From Immundisolibacteraceae bacterium (GTDB lineage: Bacteria > Pseudomonadota > Gammaproteobacteria > Immundisolibacterales > Immundisolibacteraceae), in the NCBI GenBank assembly GCA_016763355.1, contig JAESTY010000132.1:1-6043 (forward strand): a stretch of DNA of 6,043 nucleotides, in the 5' to 3' direction. Below the pieces are notes generated by a model. The model had not been told where the DNA came from. It made no database searches and saw only the letters and a list, made by a program, of their open reading frames with translations. Below, piece by piece: positions 5,725 to 6,043 of this stretch. The translations under genes were made by a program, and so were the position numbers. Numbering within the stretch: position 1 is the stretch's first letter; every line of letters starts with the position of its first letter.

Positions 5725-6043
5725 TTGTCACTAAAAGAAACTCTGCTGGCCGATATCAAAACGGCCATGAAGGCCAGGGCTAAACCGCAGTTAGGGGTTT
5801 TGCGTCTGTTCAGCGCGGCTATTAAACAGCAGGAAATTGACGAACGTATCGAGCTTACCGATCAGCGGGTGCTAGCCACCCTCGATAAAATGGTCAAACA
5901 GCGCAGAGAGTCGATTCGCCAGTTCACAGATGCCAGCCGTATGGATCTGGTTGAGCAGGAAGAGTTTGAGATCTCTGTACTTAAGGTCTATCTACCTGAG
6001 CCTTTAAGTGAGGTCGAAATTGCCGCGATGATCGATCAGGCCG
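5725..6043 (+). CDS. YqeY/GatB-like family protein (3' end cut by window edge)
   Basis: The 106 visible residues match the YqeY family, usually about 150 aa, small helical cytoplasmic proteins that resemble the tail domain of the GatB amidotransferase subunit and are thought to bind tRNA; the actual role is not established. Landmarks are the N-terminal helix (SLKETLLADIKTAMKAR), AAIKQQEIDER at 31-41, DKMVKQRRESI at 54-64, and YLPEPLSEVEI at 89-99. The start is TTG at 5725-5727: TAA closes the frame 21 bases upstream, no ATG or GTG lies between, and GGAAG (5710-5714) precedes it by 10 bases. In Pseudomonas and relatives this gene lies between rpsU and dnaG, so dnaG is expected next. It is probably co-transcribed with rpsU, since no terminator is seen in the 42-bp gap. 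Confidence 0.92.
   Translation, partial: MSLKETLLADIKTAMKARAKPQLGVLRLFSAAIKQQEIDERIELTDQRVLATLDKMVKQRRESIRQFTDASRMDLVEQEEFEISVLKVYLPEPLSEVEIAAMIDQA

Overview
The window looks like ordinary chromosomal DNA from a gammaproteobacterium of moderate GC content. The best evidence is the right end. There tsaD and rpsU are divergent and rpsU is followed by a YqeY/GatB-like gene, the order known from Pseudomonas and related marine gammaproteobacteria, where dnaG and rpoD usually come next (they would lie beyond the window). The arginine-sensitive type of ArgB and the close match of S21, apart from its tail, to gammaproteobacterial S21 fit this. No genus can be named. There is no sign of a mobile element, phage, CRISPR array, tRNA or rRNA.

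Layout, left to right. Positions 1-540 (minus) hold the N-terminal half of gcvT, cut by the window edge. Positions 704-1909 (minus) encode a GAF plus HD-GYP cyclic-di-GMP phosphodiesterase that looks complete at its active site. A 304-bp divergent spacer follows, then argB (2214-3095, plus), which is convergent with moaA (3142-4131, minus) across only 46 bp. tsaD (4185-5213, minus) lies just upstream of moaA on the same strand. A 235-bp divergent control region separates tsaD from rpsU (5449-5682, plus), and the YqeY-family gene (5725 to the right edge, plus) follows it.

The genes serve separate housekeeping jobs: glycine catabolism/one-carbon supply (GcvT), arginine synthesis (ArgB), molybdenum cofactor synthesis (MoaA), tRNA t6A modification (TsaD) and translation initiation (S21). 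One signalling enzyme (GAF-HD-GYP) sits among them. Only tsaD/rpsU/yqeY form a functionally coherent, widely conserved neighbourhood.

I found no new multi-gene system. The points worth a second look are small: a hairpin that would hide the gcvT ribosome binding site, a hairpin in the rpsU leader, an arginine-rich extended tail on S21, TTG start codons on three of seven genes, and a short ORF overlapping the argB start.
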